A stretch of DNA of 64,000 nt. It comes from an uncultured Lachnospiraceae bacterium. GTDB taxonomy: Bacteria > Bacillota > Clostridia > Lachnospirales > Lachnospiraceae. The DNA lies in the NCBI GenBank assembly GCA_902489645.1, contig CABUAW010000005.1, positions 7,605-71,604 on the forward strand. The letters are read 5' to 3'. Positions 35,342 to 43,996 of this stretch are shown here, piece by piece. The translations under genes and the position numbers were made by a program. Below the pieces are notes generated by a model that saw only the letters and a program-made list of their open reading frames with translations, was not told where the DNA came from and did not search any database. The first letter of the stretch is position 1; each line of letters begins with the position of its first letter.

Positions 35342-37330
35342 ATGCAGAACGGCGATTTGATTCAAAATATGTATCGGATACTGAGGCCTCTGGGCAGCGG
35401 AGGCATTGGAAATATTTATCTGGCCTGGCATGAGAATCTGCGAAAATATATTATCGTAAAAAAAATCAAGGACCATTGCGTCAGCCTGATAAATTCCAGA
35501 AGTGAAGCGGATATTTTAAAGGACCTTCATCATAGATACTTGCCTCAGGTCTACGACTTTGTTCAGATTGGTCAGGAAGTTTTTACGGTGATGGATTATA
35601 TTCCCGGACATGATTTGAAGTATTATCTGGACAGCGGACAGCATTTTGATGAGGAACAGATAATTATCTGGCTCGGTCAGTTGCTGGAGGTTTTGGAGTA
35701 TTTACATACTCAGACGCCGAAAATTATTCACTGCGATATTAAGCCGGCCAATATTATGATTACGGAGGAAGGCAATGTCTGCCTGATTGATTTTAACATA
35801 TCCCTCGATGGCGAGAATAATAAAGAGCTTGTGGGATTGAGTAATCAGTATGCTTCTCCGGAGCAGGTGAAAAAAGCGGACCATAAATTACGGTACGGAA
35901 GCAGTGCGGACGTTCCAATCGATGAACGGAGTGATTTATATAGCCTTGGGGCGGTTCTGTACCGTATGATGACGGGAATTACGCCGAATGCACGGCGGAT
36001 TGATTTTATTCCGATAAGCATGGTGGGAAAGGACGTGAATCCCTACGGCGACGGATTGACAAACATTGTGGATAAAGCGATGCAGGAGAATCCGGACAAG
36101 CGGTTTAAGAGTGCGGCCAGGATGAAGGAGGCCGTTGTTCACATTGAAAAATGGGGAAACGATTATAGAAAGCTGACGCGTATTGGCATTGGTCTTGACG
36201 TGACGGCATTTGTGCTGGCGCTTGTCCTTGTCTGCATGATAATTATCGGTTATGGACAAATGAAAACCGATGAATTTTTTGAAGCTTATTCAGGGTATAT
36301 GACCCAAGTACAGACACTCTATGATGCGGAGATGGCGGCGAATGGCGATGCGGATTTGGACAGAGAAAATGCACGTCAGATTTTAAGTGATGGTATTTCG
36401 TTTTTAAATGACGGAACGTATAAAAATAAATTCGGGAATTATCGGGAAGCCAAATCCAACGTACTTTACGGCGTGGCTCAGGCGACCATGTTTTTAGGCG
36501 ATTACAATCAGGCGTTGTCCTATTTGGAAGAAGCGTTAAGCTACTGTCCGGAAAATGTCTCTTTGTACCGGGATTTGGCGATTGCCCGGATTCGCTGCGG
36601 GGAAAAGGAAGACGGAATTGTGGCGGAAGCCGTGCAGATGGGAATGGATATCTGCGAAATTGAGCTTATTGAAGCCGAAGAGGCTTATTCTTCCGGCGAT
36701 TTTGAGCGGGCTTATGAGAAAGCGGTTTCGGCGGCGGAAAACGCCATGAATTCCTATGAGGAAAATCATTCGGAGATTATGCAAAGAAGCGCGCTGCTGG
36801 CCGCAGACAGCGCCCAGAGATGCGGAGCGGTCTCAGAATGTATTGATTTTTCGGTGAAAATGGCCGGAGCGTCGGGAAGGTTTGATAAAATTTTCTGGCT
36901 GCGTAAGGCCGGAGAGCTTTGCGCCCGAAGGGCAACTTTTGAAAAATTAGAGGAAAGCTATATAAGCCAGGGGATTTCCTGTTATAAAGAAATTCAGGAG
37001 AGCGGCTATGCCCAGTTGAACGATTTGTATAATCTGGCTTCTTTATATGAAGAGAACGGGCAGTTTATTGATTGCAGGGAACTTTTGACAGAAATGTATG
37101 CGGATATGCCGGATGCGTATGAAATTCCTCTGAGATTATCATCGATTTGTTATCAAATAGAAAACAGTAAAATAGCGTCAAAAAGGGATTATAATCAAAC
37201 GGTCCATTATTTTGACGCGGCAAAAAAAATCTGCGAGGCCAGCGGCCTGGACTGGACATCGGATTCGGCCATGGTTCAGATGAATGAAATTGTGGGAAAA
37301 CTGCGGGAAAAGGGATTGGTCAGAGAATAG
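35342..37330 (+). CDS. Second transmembrane protein kinase with altered HRD/DFG motifs and TPR-like outer domain
   Basis: A 662-residue protein with the same layout as the kinase at 26653: kinase domain (about 10-275), membrane helix (284-303), and about 350 outer residues with TPR-like repeats (YNQALSYLEEALSYCPENVSLY and others). The Gly loop is GSGGIGNIY, the lysine is in IIVKKIK, the catalytic loop is HCDIKPAN (130-137; Cys for Arg) and the metal motif is DFN (150-152; Asn for Gly). The catalytic Asp132, Asn137 and metal Asp150 remain, so activity is possible, but loss of Arg means it is a non-RD kinase. The activation segment NQYASPEQ is divergent. It may act as a regulator or pseudo-enzyme partner of the first kinase. 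Confidence 0.93.
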   Translation: MQNGDLIQNMYRILRPLGSGGIGNIYLAWHENLRKYIIVKKIKDHCVSLINSRSEADILKDLHHRYLPQVYDFVQIGQEVFTVMDYIPGHDLKYYLDSGQHFDEEQIIIWLGQLLEVLEYLHTQTPKIIHCDIKPANIMITEEGNVCLIDFNISLDGENNKELVGLSNQYASPEQVKKADHKLRYGSSADVPIDERSDLYSLGAVLYRMMTGITPNARRIDFIPISMVGKDVNPYGDGLTNIVDKAMQENPDKRFKSAARMKEAVVHIEKWGNDYRKLTRIGIGLDVTAFVLALVLVCMIIIGYGQMKTDEFFEAYSGYMTQVQTLYDAEMAANGDADLDRENARQILSDGISFLNDGTYKNKFGNYREAKSNVLYGVAQATMFLGDYNQALSYLEEALSYCPENVSLYRDLAIARIRCGEKEDGIVAEAVQMGMDICEIELIEAEEAYSSGDFERAYEKAVSAAENAMNSYEENHSEIMQRSALLAADSAQRCGAVSECIDFSVKMAGASGRFDKIFWLRKAGELCARRATFEKLEESYISQGISCYKEIQESGYAQLNDLYNLASLYEENGQFIDCRELLTEMYADMPDAYEIPLRLSSICYQIENSKIASKRDYNQTVHYFDAAKKICEASGLDWTSDSAMVQMNEIVGKLREKGLVRE

Positions 37331-37344
37331 AGAGGCAGGGAGTC

Positions 37345-37470
37345 ATGTTTTATATAGCTTGCGTTTTAATGGGATTGTTAATTGTAGTTTATGGAATTTT
37401 ACGCGGATGTATTGTCTATAAAAAGATGCAAATCTGCCGGAAAATGAAAAAGGGCGGACCGGAAGCGTAA
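37345..37470 (+). CDS. Small membrane peptide, 41 residues
   Basis: A short ORF too small for usual cut-offs: ATG 37345 after an AGGCAGGGAG ribosome binding site, stop at 37468-37470. The product has one hydrophobic helix (about residues 2-21, FYIACVLMGLLIVVYGIL) and then a basic tail with KKMQICRKMKKGG. It sits between the second kinase and the TPR/LRR gene in the same direction, with 14 and 21 base gaps, so it is likely translated. It could be a small regulatory subunit of the membrane complex. No homologue is known to me. Confidence 0.6.
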   Translation: MFYIACVLMGLLIVVYGILRGCIVYKKMQICRKMKKGGPEA

Positions 37471-37491
37471 GGGCGAAAAGGAGGGGAAAAT

Positions 37492-38838
37492 GTGGAAAGA
37501 GGCAATAAAAATAAAATTATTATCGGAGCGGCAGCTCTGCTCATTGCCGGGATTGTGGCAGCGGCGGCGATTCTTGTCAGCGGACAGTTAAAAGAGAAAA
37601 AATACTATGAACAATTGAAGACGGCCAGGGCATATATGATTCAGATGGATTATGACCGGGGAATTGAAGCCTATAAGGCGGCCATCAATATCAATCCGCA
37701 GGAGGCGGATGCCTATATTGAATTGGCGGAAGTGTATATCGATATGGGCGAGTATACGGAAGCCGCATATATGGCCGAGTTGGGAAGCCTGAAATCAAAG
37801 AGCGAATCCTTTCAGTCTCTGATGGCTAAGCTGGATGAAATCCGTGACAGGGGCGAGGTGGTGGCCATAGGAGCGGATGATGCGCAGGAAGGCTCTTTGG
37901 CGGATGAAATCATTTACGATAATGTTTCCGTCCGGTATGGAACCATTGAAAATGCAGCGGAATTTTGCTATCAGGAATATGTGAATGAATATGGTTCGGC
38001 AACCATGAGCAAGGTTTCGGATGAAGAAGGCTACCGGGCAAAGTTTCAGGGCTTTGGGGGTTATGCTTACTTTAAAAATACCTCGGAAAATAGAAATGCG
38101 GTTGACGAGGCAACGAGAAAACCGGCAAAAAATGCCAAACCATATAAAGTGGTTATTACGTCGCCGTCCCTGCTGTTCGTCGGATATGGTGGCGCTGTCA
38201 GCACAGAGAGATTGGGTCAGATGTTCAATACGGAAATAGCGCCTGTTTATGACGAAATCCAGAAAAGCTATTTTGCGGAATTTGAATATATGGGCTGCCG
38301 TTTACGGCTGGAAGTGGATGAAAAGGGAAATATGGGCGACAGTCCTGTCATCGAATTATATCCTCTGAATCTGGTGAAGGAGGACTGGGTTGAGGAGGAA
38401 ACCGAAGAAACGGAGGAAGAAATTGAAACCTTCACTTTGGGAAGCCATACATACACCTATGATGTGACGTCGATTGTCATTATGGGAGAAAATATCGGCG
38501 ATTTATCGCCGTTGTCGGAATGTAAAAATCTTCGGGAGTTAGTATTGGAGAATTGTACGATTAGCGGCCTGGAGCCACTGGCCGATTGTACGTCGCTGGA
38601 AATACTGGATTTGCGGCGGACACGGGGATTTTCGGATTTGTCGCCAATCAGCGGATTGCCGAACCTCTTTTATCTGGATTTGCACGGCTGTTCCGACGTC
38701 AGTGACATGACACCGATTATGAACATGAATCTGAAATTACTTCACACATGCGATACGGGGATTACCCGGGAGCAGGCGCAGGCTTACAAAGACGCCCATC
38801 CGGATTGTGAAGTGTGGTATGGCAGCCGTACGATTTAA
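37492..38838 (+). CDS. Membrane-anchored TPR and leucine-rich-repeat protein
   Basis: A 448-residue protein starting GTG 37492 with AAAAGGAGGGG upstream. The short basic N-terminus (ERGNKNK) precedes a membrane helix (9-30), so the rest should be outside the cell. Residues about 37-105 hold two TPR-like units (YDRGIEAYKAAININPQEAD). A middle domain (about 140-300) is unrecognised, followed by an acidic hinge (EEETEETEEEIE). The C-terminal 130 residues form leucine-rich repeats of the internalin type (NIGDLSPLSECKNLRELVLE, LEPLADCTSLEILDL, LSPISGLPNLFYLDLHG). LRRs usually bind proteins. It closes the kinase/FHA/Ig island; the next gene, rimP, has its own promoter. Confidence 0.85.
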   Translation: MERGNKNKIIIGAAALLIAGIVAAAAILVSGQLKEKKYYEQLKTARAYMIQMDYDRGIEAYKAAININPQEADAYIELAEVYIDMGEYTEAAYMAELGSLKSKSESFQSLMAKLDEIRDRGEVVAIGADDAQEGSLADEIIYDNVSVRYGTIENAAEFCYQEYVNEYGSATMSKVSDEEGYRAKFQGFGGYAYFKNTSENRNAVDEATRKPAKNAKPYKVVITSPSLLFVGYGGAVSTERLGQMFNTEIAPVYDEIQKSYFAEFEYMGCRLRLEVDEKGNMGDSPVIELYPLNLVKEDWVEEETEETEEEIETFTLGSHTYTYDVTSIVIMGENIGDLSPLSECKNLRELVLENCTISGLEPLADCTSLEILDLRRTRGFSDLSPISGLPNLFYLDLHGCSDVSDMTPIMNMNLKLLHTCDTGITREQAQAYKDAHPDCEVWYGSRTI

Positions 38839-38882
38839 ACGCCGGGCATTACTTTCAGGCGTCACTTTCAATTGAAAAAAGC

Positions 38883-38911
38883 TTGCATTTTAAATGGATT
38901 GGTGATATAGT
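38883..38911 (+). promoter_or_regulatory. Promoter of rimP-nusA-infB operon
   Basis: TTGCAT (38883-38888), 17-base spacer, TATAGT (38906-38911). It lies upstream of a perfect hairpin leader and 124 bases before the rimP start, in the only gap ahead of this operon. Confidence 0.6.
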
Positions 38912-38941
38912 AATTAGGATAACAGATTATGATGAAACTAG

Positions 38942-38963
38942 AGAGTGGACGCAAGTCCACTCT
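38942..38963 (+). promoter_or_regulatory. Leader hairpin of rimP operon with GCAA tetraloop
   Basis: AGAGTGGAC (38942-38950), a GCAA loop, then GTCCACTCT (38955-38963): nine perfect base pairs closed by a GNRA tetraloop, followed by TTGTACG. It begins about 25 bases after the expected transcription start. Structured leaders are known upstream of rimP-nusA operons in several bacteria, and autoregulation by NusA is a possibility. The short T stretch makes it a weak terminator at best. Confidence 0.6.
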
Positions 38964-39034
38964 TTGTACGTGTTAAGGGGAATTTTTTTCCACAAAATAC
39001 TCCGGTTTGGAGCAGCAAGGAGAGGTAGCGAACA

Positions 39035-39499
39035 TTGGCAAAGAAAGATTATGAAAGCAGAACAGAGGCGTTGATTCAGCCGATGATTGATGAAAATCAT
39101 TTTGAGCTGGTCGATGTGGAATGGGTCAAAGAGGGCGCAAACTGGTATTTGCGCGTATTTATTGATAAGGAAGGCGGAATTACCGTCGATGATTGTGAGC
39201 TGATTAGCCGGGCCTTTGAAGAGATATTGGACAGAGAGGATTATATTTCGGAAAATTATATTTTTGAAGTCAGCTCTCCGGGACTTGACCGTCCTTTGAA
39301 AAAAGAGAAGGATTTTGCGAGAAGCATCGGAAAAGATGTGGAAATTAAATTATACAAGGCGCTGAATAAAGAAAAGGAATTTGTCGGCGTATTGACGGAT
39401 TATGACAAGGAAACGATTACCATTGAACTGGACGATGAATCAACAATGGTTTTTAAACGGTCGGATGTAGCTTTAATCCGCCTGGCCTTTTTTTACTAA
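39035..39499 (+). CDS. rimP: Ribosome maturation factor RimP
   Basis: A 154-residue protein needed for 30S subunit assembly. Motifs are LVDVEWVKEGANWYLRVFID, the segment ITVDDCELISRAFEEILD and FEVSSPGLDRPLKKEKDF, all family hallmarks. The start is TTG 39035 (AKKDYES) with AAGGAGAGG upstream; no better ATG exists in frame. First gene of the rimP-nusA-rnpM-L7Ae-infB-rbfA operon, 21 bases before nusA. Confidence 0.97.
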   Translation: MAKKDYESRTEALIQPMIDENHFELVDVEWVKEGANWYLRVFIDKEGGITVDDCELISRAFEEILDREDYISENYIFEVSSPGLDRPLKKEKDFARSIGKDVEIKLYKALNKEKEFVGVLTDYDKETITIELDDESTMVFKRSDVALIRLAFFY

Positions 39500-39519
39500 G
39501 AATAGGAGGAATTTAGAAA

Positions 39520-40701
39520 ATGAATAACGGACACGAATTAATTGAAGCTTTGAATCAGATTGAAAAAGAGAAAGGCATCAGTAAGGATATTTTGCTGGAG
39601 GCCATGGAAAATTCACTGGTTGCTGCCTGTAAGAATGAGTACGGCAAAGCGGATAATATCCGGGTAAATATTGACAGAGAGACCGGAGACGTGGTTGTTT
39701 ATGCGGAGAAAGAGGTTGTGGAAGAGGTTGAAGACGACGTGCTTCAGATTAGTCTGGCCAATGCCCGTCTGAGGGATGTCCACTGTGAATTGGGCGATAT
39801 TGTCCATGTTGAAGTGACGCCGAGAAACTTTGGACGTATTGCGGCTCAGAAAGCCAAACAGGTCGTTGTCCAGAAGATTCGTGAGGAAGAACGCAAATCC
39901 CTGTACCATCAGTATTTTGACAAGGAGAGGGACATCGTTACAGGTATTGTGCAGCGTTATTCGGGACGCAATATCAGCATCAATCTTGGTAAGGTGGATA
40001 CGGTACTGACCGAGGCCGAACAGGTGAAGGGCGAATATTTCCAGCCGACAGAGCGTATCAAGCTGTACATTGTGGAAGTTAAGGATACGACGAAGGGACC
40101 GAAAATTACGGTTTCCAGAACCCATCCGGAGCTGGTAAAGCGTTTATTTGAATATGAGGTTGCGGAGGTTCGTGACGGTACGGTGGAAATCTGCAGTATT
40201 TCCCGTGAAGCCGGTTCCAGAACCAAAATTGCCGTGCGTTCCAATCACCCGGATGTGGACCCGGTAGGCGCCTGCGTGGGTGTCAACGGTTCCAGAGTCG
40301 GGGCTGTTGTGGATGAACTTCGCGGTGAAAAGATAGATATTGTCAATTGGAATGAGGACCCGGCGGTGTTTATTGAAAATGCTTTAAGTCCGGCAAAGGT
40401 TGTCTCCGTATATGCGGATGAAGAGGCAAAGACGGCGTCGGTCATTGTACCGGATTATCAGTTGTCTCTGGCCATCGGTAAGGAAGGACAGAATGCAAGA
40501 CTGGCGGCCCGGCTGACCGGATATAAGATTGATATTAAGAGCGAGTCCCAGGCCTATGAAGAGGCTGAGGCGGCCGGATATGAAGAAGATTATCGTGCGG
40601 ACGATTATGACGAAGATGCGTATGAAGACGATGATATCGTGACAGAGACCGACGAAGAAGCGGCTCTGGAGGATATGGAAATTCAGGATTCGGAGGAATA
40701 A
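39520..40701 (+). CDS. nusA: Transcription termination/antitermination factor NusA
   Basis: Binds RNA polymerase and RNA, affecting pausing, termination and antitermination. The 393-residue product contains the N-terminal polymerase-binding domain (ELIEALNQIEKEKGISKDIL), an S1 domain (about 135-200), and two KH domains (VDPVGACVGVNGSRVGAV and LAIGKEGQNARLAARLTG). The C-terminus is a highly acidic tail (about 350-393, many Asp/Glu/Tyr) in place of the acidic repeats of proteobacterial NusA, normal for Clostridia. AGGAGG precedes ATG, and the stop overlaps the next gene by one base. Confidence 0.98.
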   Translation: MNNGHELIEALNQIEKEKGISKDILLEAMENSLVAACKNEYGKADNIRVNIDRETGDVVVYAEKEVVEEVEDDVLQISLANARLRDVHCELGDIVHVEVTPRNFGRIAAQKAKQVVVQKIREEERKSLYHQYFDKERDIVTGIVQRYSGRNISINLGKVDTVLTEAEQVKGEYFQPTERIKLYIVEVKDTTKGPKITVSRTHPELVKRLFEYEVAEVRDGTVEICSISREAGSRTKIAVRSNHPDVDPVGACVGVNGSRVGAVVDELRGEKIDIVNWNEDPAVFIENALSPAKVVSVYADEEAKTASVIVPDYQLSLAIGKEGQNARLAARLTGYKIDIKSESQAYEEAEAAGYEEDYRADDYDEDAYEDDDIVTETDEEAALEDMEIQDSEE

Positions 40702-40976
40702 TGGTCGTAAAAAAAGTTCCTATGCGGCAGTGTACGGGTTGCCGGGAGATGAAAAGCAAGCGGGAGATGATTCGGGTCATCCGAACAACTGAGGGCGAGA
40801 TTTGTATAGACGCCACCGGACGGAAAAATGGCCGGGGGGCGTATATTTGCCCGAATATGGACTGTCTGAAGCTGGCCGTGAAAAACCGGGGACTGGAACG
40901 TTCTTTAAAAACGGCCATACCCGAATCGGTATATCAGCAGTTGGAAGAGGAGATGAGCCATATTGACAAGAGATAA
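40701..40976 (+). CDS. rnpM: YlxR family RNA-binding protein (RNase P modulator RnpM)
   Basis: A 91-residue protein with the YlxR signature MRQCTGCREMKSKREMIRVI and GRGAYICPNMDCLKLA. Family members bind RNA; in Bacillus the protein is reported to bind RNase P RNA and modulate its activity. The ATG overlaps the nusA stop (TAATG), and the next gene starts within its last codons, so it is translationally coupled on both sides. The position between nusA and infB is invariant in Firmicutes. Confidence 0.95.
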   Translation: MVVKKVPMRQCTGCREMKSKREMIRVIRTTEGEICIDATGRKNGRGAYICPNMDCLKLAVKNRGLERSLKTAIPESVYQQLEEEMSHIDKR

Positions 40977-41277
40977 AGTGTTATCTTATCTTGGACTGGC
41001 GGCCAGAGCCAGAAAAATCCAGAGCGGTGAGTTTTCAACGGAAAAATCCGTAAAAAGCGGAAAAGCGGCGCTGGTCATTGTGGCATCGGATGCCTCAGAT
41101 AATACAAAGAAAAAGTTTACAAATATGTGTACCTTTTATAAAGTGCCTATGTATATTTATGGTACGAAAGAAACATTGGGAGCTTCCATCGGGAGAGAGC
41201 TTCGGGCCTCTTTAGCTTTGGAAGATACTGGTTTTTGTAACGCCATAAAGAAACAGATTGATTCAGAACGGATGTAG
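40963..41277 (+). CDS. L7Ae/L30e-family RNA-binding protein (YlxQ-like)
   Basis: A 104-residue protein of the L7Ae/L30e kink-turn-binding fold: [41 protein letters not shown], and the last part [20 protein letters not shown]. In Bacillus such proteins (YlxQ-type) bind kink-turns in RNA but are not essential. The start is TTG 40963, overlapping the rnpM 3' end by 14 bases; GTG 40978 is an alternative. It lies 14 bases before infB, the standard order. Confidence 0.93.
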   Translation: MTRDKVLSYLGLAARARKIQSGEFSTEKSVKSGKAALVIVASDASDNTKKKFTNMCTFYKVPMYIYGTKETLGASIGRELRASLALEDTGFCNAIKKQIDSERM

Positions 41278-41291
41278 ACGGAGGTAGGTAT

Positions 41292-43985
41292 ATGTCGAAA
41301 ATAAGAGTACATGAATTAGCGAAAGAATTAAATAAAAGCAGCAAAGACATTATTTACGCATTAAAAGGTCATGGTGTGATTGTGGAAAGCCATATGAGCG
41401 CCATTGGCGAGGAACATGCGGATAAAATCAGAAAATATTTTACAGCGCCGCCTGTGAAAAAGCCGGAGTCTCCAAAAGCAGCAGCGCCGGAAAAAGCGCC
41501 GGCCAAACCGGCTCAGACGGCCGGGGAACGCCGCCCATTTAATAATAATGGCGGCCAGAACCGCCAGGGAGGCAATGGAGAGCGCCGCCCATTCAACAAC
41601 AATGGCGGCCAGAACCGCCAGGGAGGCAACGGAGAGCGCCGTTCCTTCAATAATAATGGCCAGAACCGCCAGGGAGGCAGCGGAGAACGCCGTTCATTTA
41701 ATAATAATGGCGGCCAGAACCGCCAGGGAGGCAGCGGAGAGCGCCGTTCCTTTAACAATAACGGCCAGAACCGCCAGGGAGGCAACGGAGAGCGCCGTTC
41801 CTTCAATAATAATGGCCAGAACCGCCAGGGAGGCAGCGGAGAACGCCGTTCCTTTAACAATAACGGCCAGAACCGCCAGGGAGGCAGCGGAGAACGCCGT
41901 TCCTTCAATAATAACGGCCAGAACCGTCAGGGAGGTAACGGAGAACGCCGCTCATTCAACAACAATGGCGGTCAGAACCGTCAGGGCGGTTATAACAACA
42001 ACCGCGGCGGACGGGGCGAAGGAAAGTTCAATCTGGACAGCGCCATCAGCAAAGAAGTTGTCGTTTCTAAGGATACATCCCGTGAAAACCGGAGAAACTA
42101 TAAAGATAAAGAGAAACCGGTGAAGAGTGTGACGGATGGAAGAAACAGCAAGAAAGGATTCGGCGGCAAACCATTGTCCAAGAAATCCAATCTGCAGCCG
42201 CCGACACAGAAACCAAAGCCGGTTGTGGAAAAGGTTACCAATATTATTCTGCCGGAAGTTGTCACAATTAAAGATTTGGGAGATAAGATGAAGATTTCCG
42301 CCGCAGAAATCGTTAAGAAATTATTCCTCGGCGGCAAGATGGTGACGCTGAACACGGAAATCACATATGATGAGGCCGAAGAAATCGCATTGGAATATGA
42401 TGTGCTTTGCGAGCATGAAGTCGTTATTGACCCAATCGAAGAAATTCTCAAAGAGGAAGAAGAGAAGGAAGAAGACCTGCAGCCAAGACCGCCGGTTGTC
42501 TGTGTTATGGGTCATGTTGACCATGGTAAAACCTCTATTTTGGACGCTATCCGTAATACCCATGTAACGACAGGCGAAGCCGGAGGTATCACCCAGCATA
42601 TCGGCGCCTATGTCGTTGATGTAAAGGGTGAGAAGATTACCTTCCTGGATACTCCGGGCCATGAGGCCTTTACGGCCATGCGTCTGCGCGGCGCCCAGTC
42701 CACAGATATTGCGATTCTGGTTGTCGCAGCCGACGACGGCGTTATGCCGCAGACAATTGAGGCCATCAGCCATGCAAAGGCGGCGGGCATTGAAGTCATT
42801 GTTGCCATCAATAAGATTGATAAACCAAGCGCCAATGTGGAGCGCGTCAAACAGGAATTGACCGAATATGAACTGATTCCGGAGGACTGGGGCGGAACGA
42901 CCCTGTTTGTTCCAGTATCCGCTCACACGGGCGAGGGCCTGGATGATTTGCTGGATTCCATTCTTTTACAGGCTGAGATGTGTGAATTGAAGGCCAATCC
43001 GGACCGGAAGGCCAGAGGTCTTGTCATTGAAGCCCAGTTGGATAAGGGCAAAGGCCCTGTGGCTACGGTTCTTGTTCAGAAGGGAACACTTCATGTGGGC
43101 GACTGTCTGGCAATTGGTTCGGCCTTTGGTAAAGTCCGCGCCATGGTAGACGATAAAGGACGTCGTGTGAAGGAGGCCGGACCGTCCATTCCTGTAGAAA
43201 TTCTTGGTTTAAATGATGTACCGGAAGCCGGCGAGGTATTTATTTCTACAAATACCGAAAAAGAAGCCCGTTCCATTTCCGAGACCTTTATTGCCCAGAA
43301 GAAGGAAAAACTGCTGGCCGATACGAAATCCAAGTTATCACTGGATGGTCTGTTTGACCAGATTCAGGCCGGACAGATTAAGGAATTGAACCTGATTGTA
43401 AAGGCCGACGTTCAGGGCTCTGTGGAAGCTGTAAAACAGAGCTTGCTGAAACTTTCCAATGATGAAGTGGCTATCAAGATTATCCACGGCGGCGTTGGCG
43501 CCATCAACGAATCTGACGTTACTCTGGCTTCCACTTCAAATGCGATTATTATCGGTTTCAATGTGCGTCCGGATAATATGGCGAAGACAGTGGCCGAGAC
43601 GGAAAAAGTCGATATGCGTCTGTACCGTGTCATCTACAATGCCATTGAAGATATTGAGGCGGCCATGAAAGGTATGCTGGACCCTGAATTCCGTGAGAAA
43701 ATCACCGGCCATGCGGAAGTGCGCCAGACCTACAAGGTATCCGGCGTGGGTACGATTATTGGCGGATATGTACTTGACGGAAAGATTGAACGGAATTCCA
43801 AGGTACGTCTGATTCGTGACAATGTGGTTATCCACGAGGGCGAGCTGGCCTCTCTGAAACGTTTCAAGGATGACGTCAAAGAAGTGGCGGCCGGTTATGA
43901 ATGTGGTATGTCCCTTGAAAAATATAACGATATCAAAGAAGGCGACCAGTTAGAGGTCTTTGTTATGGAAGAAGTTCCAAGATAG
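41292..43985 (+). CDS. infB: Translation initiation factor IF-2 with Asn/Gly/Arg-rich repeat
   Basis: The GTPase that places initiator tRNA on the 30S subunit. The 897 residues include an N-terminal IF2N domain ([17 protein letters not shown]), a long low-complexity region with nine copies of an ERR(S/P)[15 protein letters not shown] unit (about residues 79-235), a second IF2N segment (about 315-370), then the G domain with GHVDHGKT near 406, DTPGHEAF near 453 and NKID near 507, followed by domains II-IV. The repeat region is longer and more regular than usual for IF-2. Otherwise it is a normal bacterial factor in its normal operon position. Confidence 0.98.
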   Translation: MSKIRVHELAKELNKSSKDIIYALKGHGVIVESHMSAIGEEHADKIRKYFTAPPVKKPESPKAAAPEKAPAKPAQTAGERRPFNNNGGQNRQGGNGERRPFNNNGGQNRQGGNGERRSFNNNGQNRQGGSGERRSFNNNGGQNRQGGSGERRSFNNNGQNRQGGNGERRSFNNNGQNRQGGSGERRSFNNNGQNRQGGSGERRSFNNNGQNRQGGNGERRSFNNNGGQNRQGGYNNNRGGRGEGKFNLDSAISKEVVVSKDTSRENRRNYKDKEKPVKSVTDGRNSKKGFGGKPLSKKSNLQPPTQKPKPVVEKVTNIILPEVVTIKDLGDKMKISAAEIVKKLFLGGKMVTLNTEITYDEAEEIALEYDVLCEHEVVIDPIEEILKEEEEKEEDLQPRPPVVCVMGHVDHGKTSILDAIRNTHVTTGEAGGITQHIGAYVVDVKGEKITFLDTPGHEAFTAMRLRGAQSTDIAILVVAADDGVMPQTIEAISHAKAAGIEVIVAINKIDKPSANVERVKQELTEYELIPEDWGGTTLFVPVSAHTGEGLDDLLDSILLQAEMCELKANPDRKARGLVIEAQLDKGKGPVATVLVQKGTLHVGDCLAIGSAFGKVRAMVDDKGRRVKEAGPSIPVEILGLNDVPEAGEVFISTNTEKEARSISETFIAQKKEKLLADTKSKLSLDGLFDQIQAGQIKELNLIVKADVQGSVEAVKQSLLKLSNDEVAIKIIHGGVGAINESDVTLASTSNAIIIGFNVRPDNMAKTVAETEKVDMRLYRVIYNAIEDIEAAMKGMLDPEFREKITGHAEVRQTYKVSGVGTIIGGYVLDGKIERNSKVRLIRDNVVIHEGELASLKRFKDDVKEVAAGYECGMSLEKYNDIKEGDQLEVFVMEEVPR
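41526..41990 (+). repeat. Nine tandem 51/54-bp repeats inside infB
   Basis: Each unit encodes ERR(S/P)FNNNG(G)QNRQGG(S/N)G: 17 residues, or 18 with a second Gly. Copies are nearly identical in DNA, with the N codons alternating AAT and AAC. This looks like ongoing copy-number slippage in a disordered RGG/NG-type linker that could bind RNA. The opposite strand has an open frame of repeated Pro/Leu/Arg, a shadow. Confidence 0.95.
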
Positions 43986-43996
43986 AAAGGAATTGT

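Noticed and set aside
35342..37330. Complete pseudokinase
   Set aside because: The ATP Lys, catalytic Asp, Asn and metal Asp are all present, so loss of activity cannot be claimed.
24098..38838. Type VII or type VI secretion locus
   Set aside because: FHA, PP2C and kinase genes occur with such systems, but no FtsK/EssC ATPase, WXG100 protein, ClpV, VipAB or Hcp was seen.
41513..41908. Minus-strand open frame with repeats of a Pro/Leu/Arg-rich unit
   Set aside because: It is the antisense of the infB repeats and has no ribosome binding site or family match; a shadow of the tandem repeat.
41526..41990. Regularly spaced repeats resembling a CRISPR array
   Set aside because: Units are 51-54 bases, directly abutting and in frame with infB, with no variable spacers.
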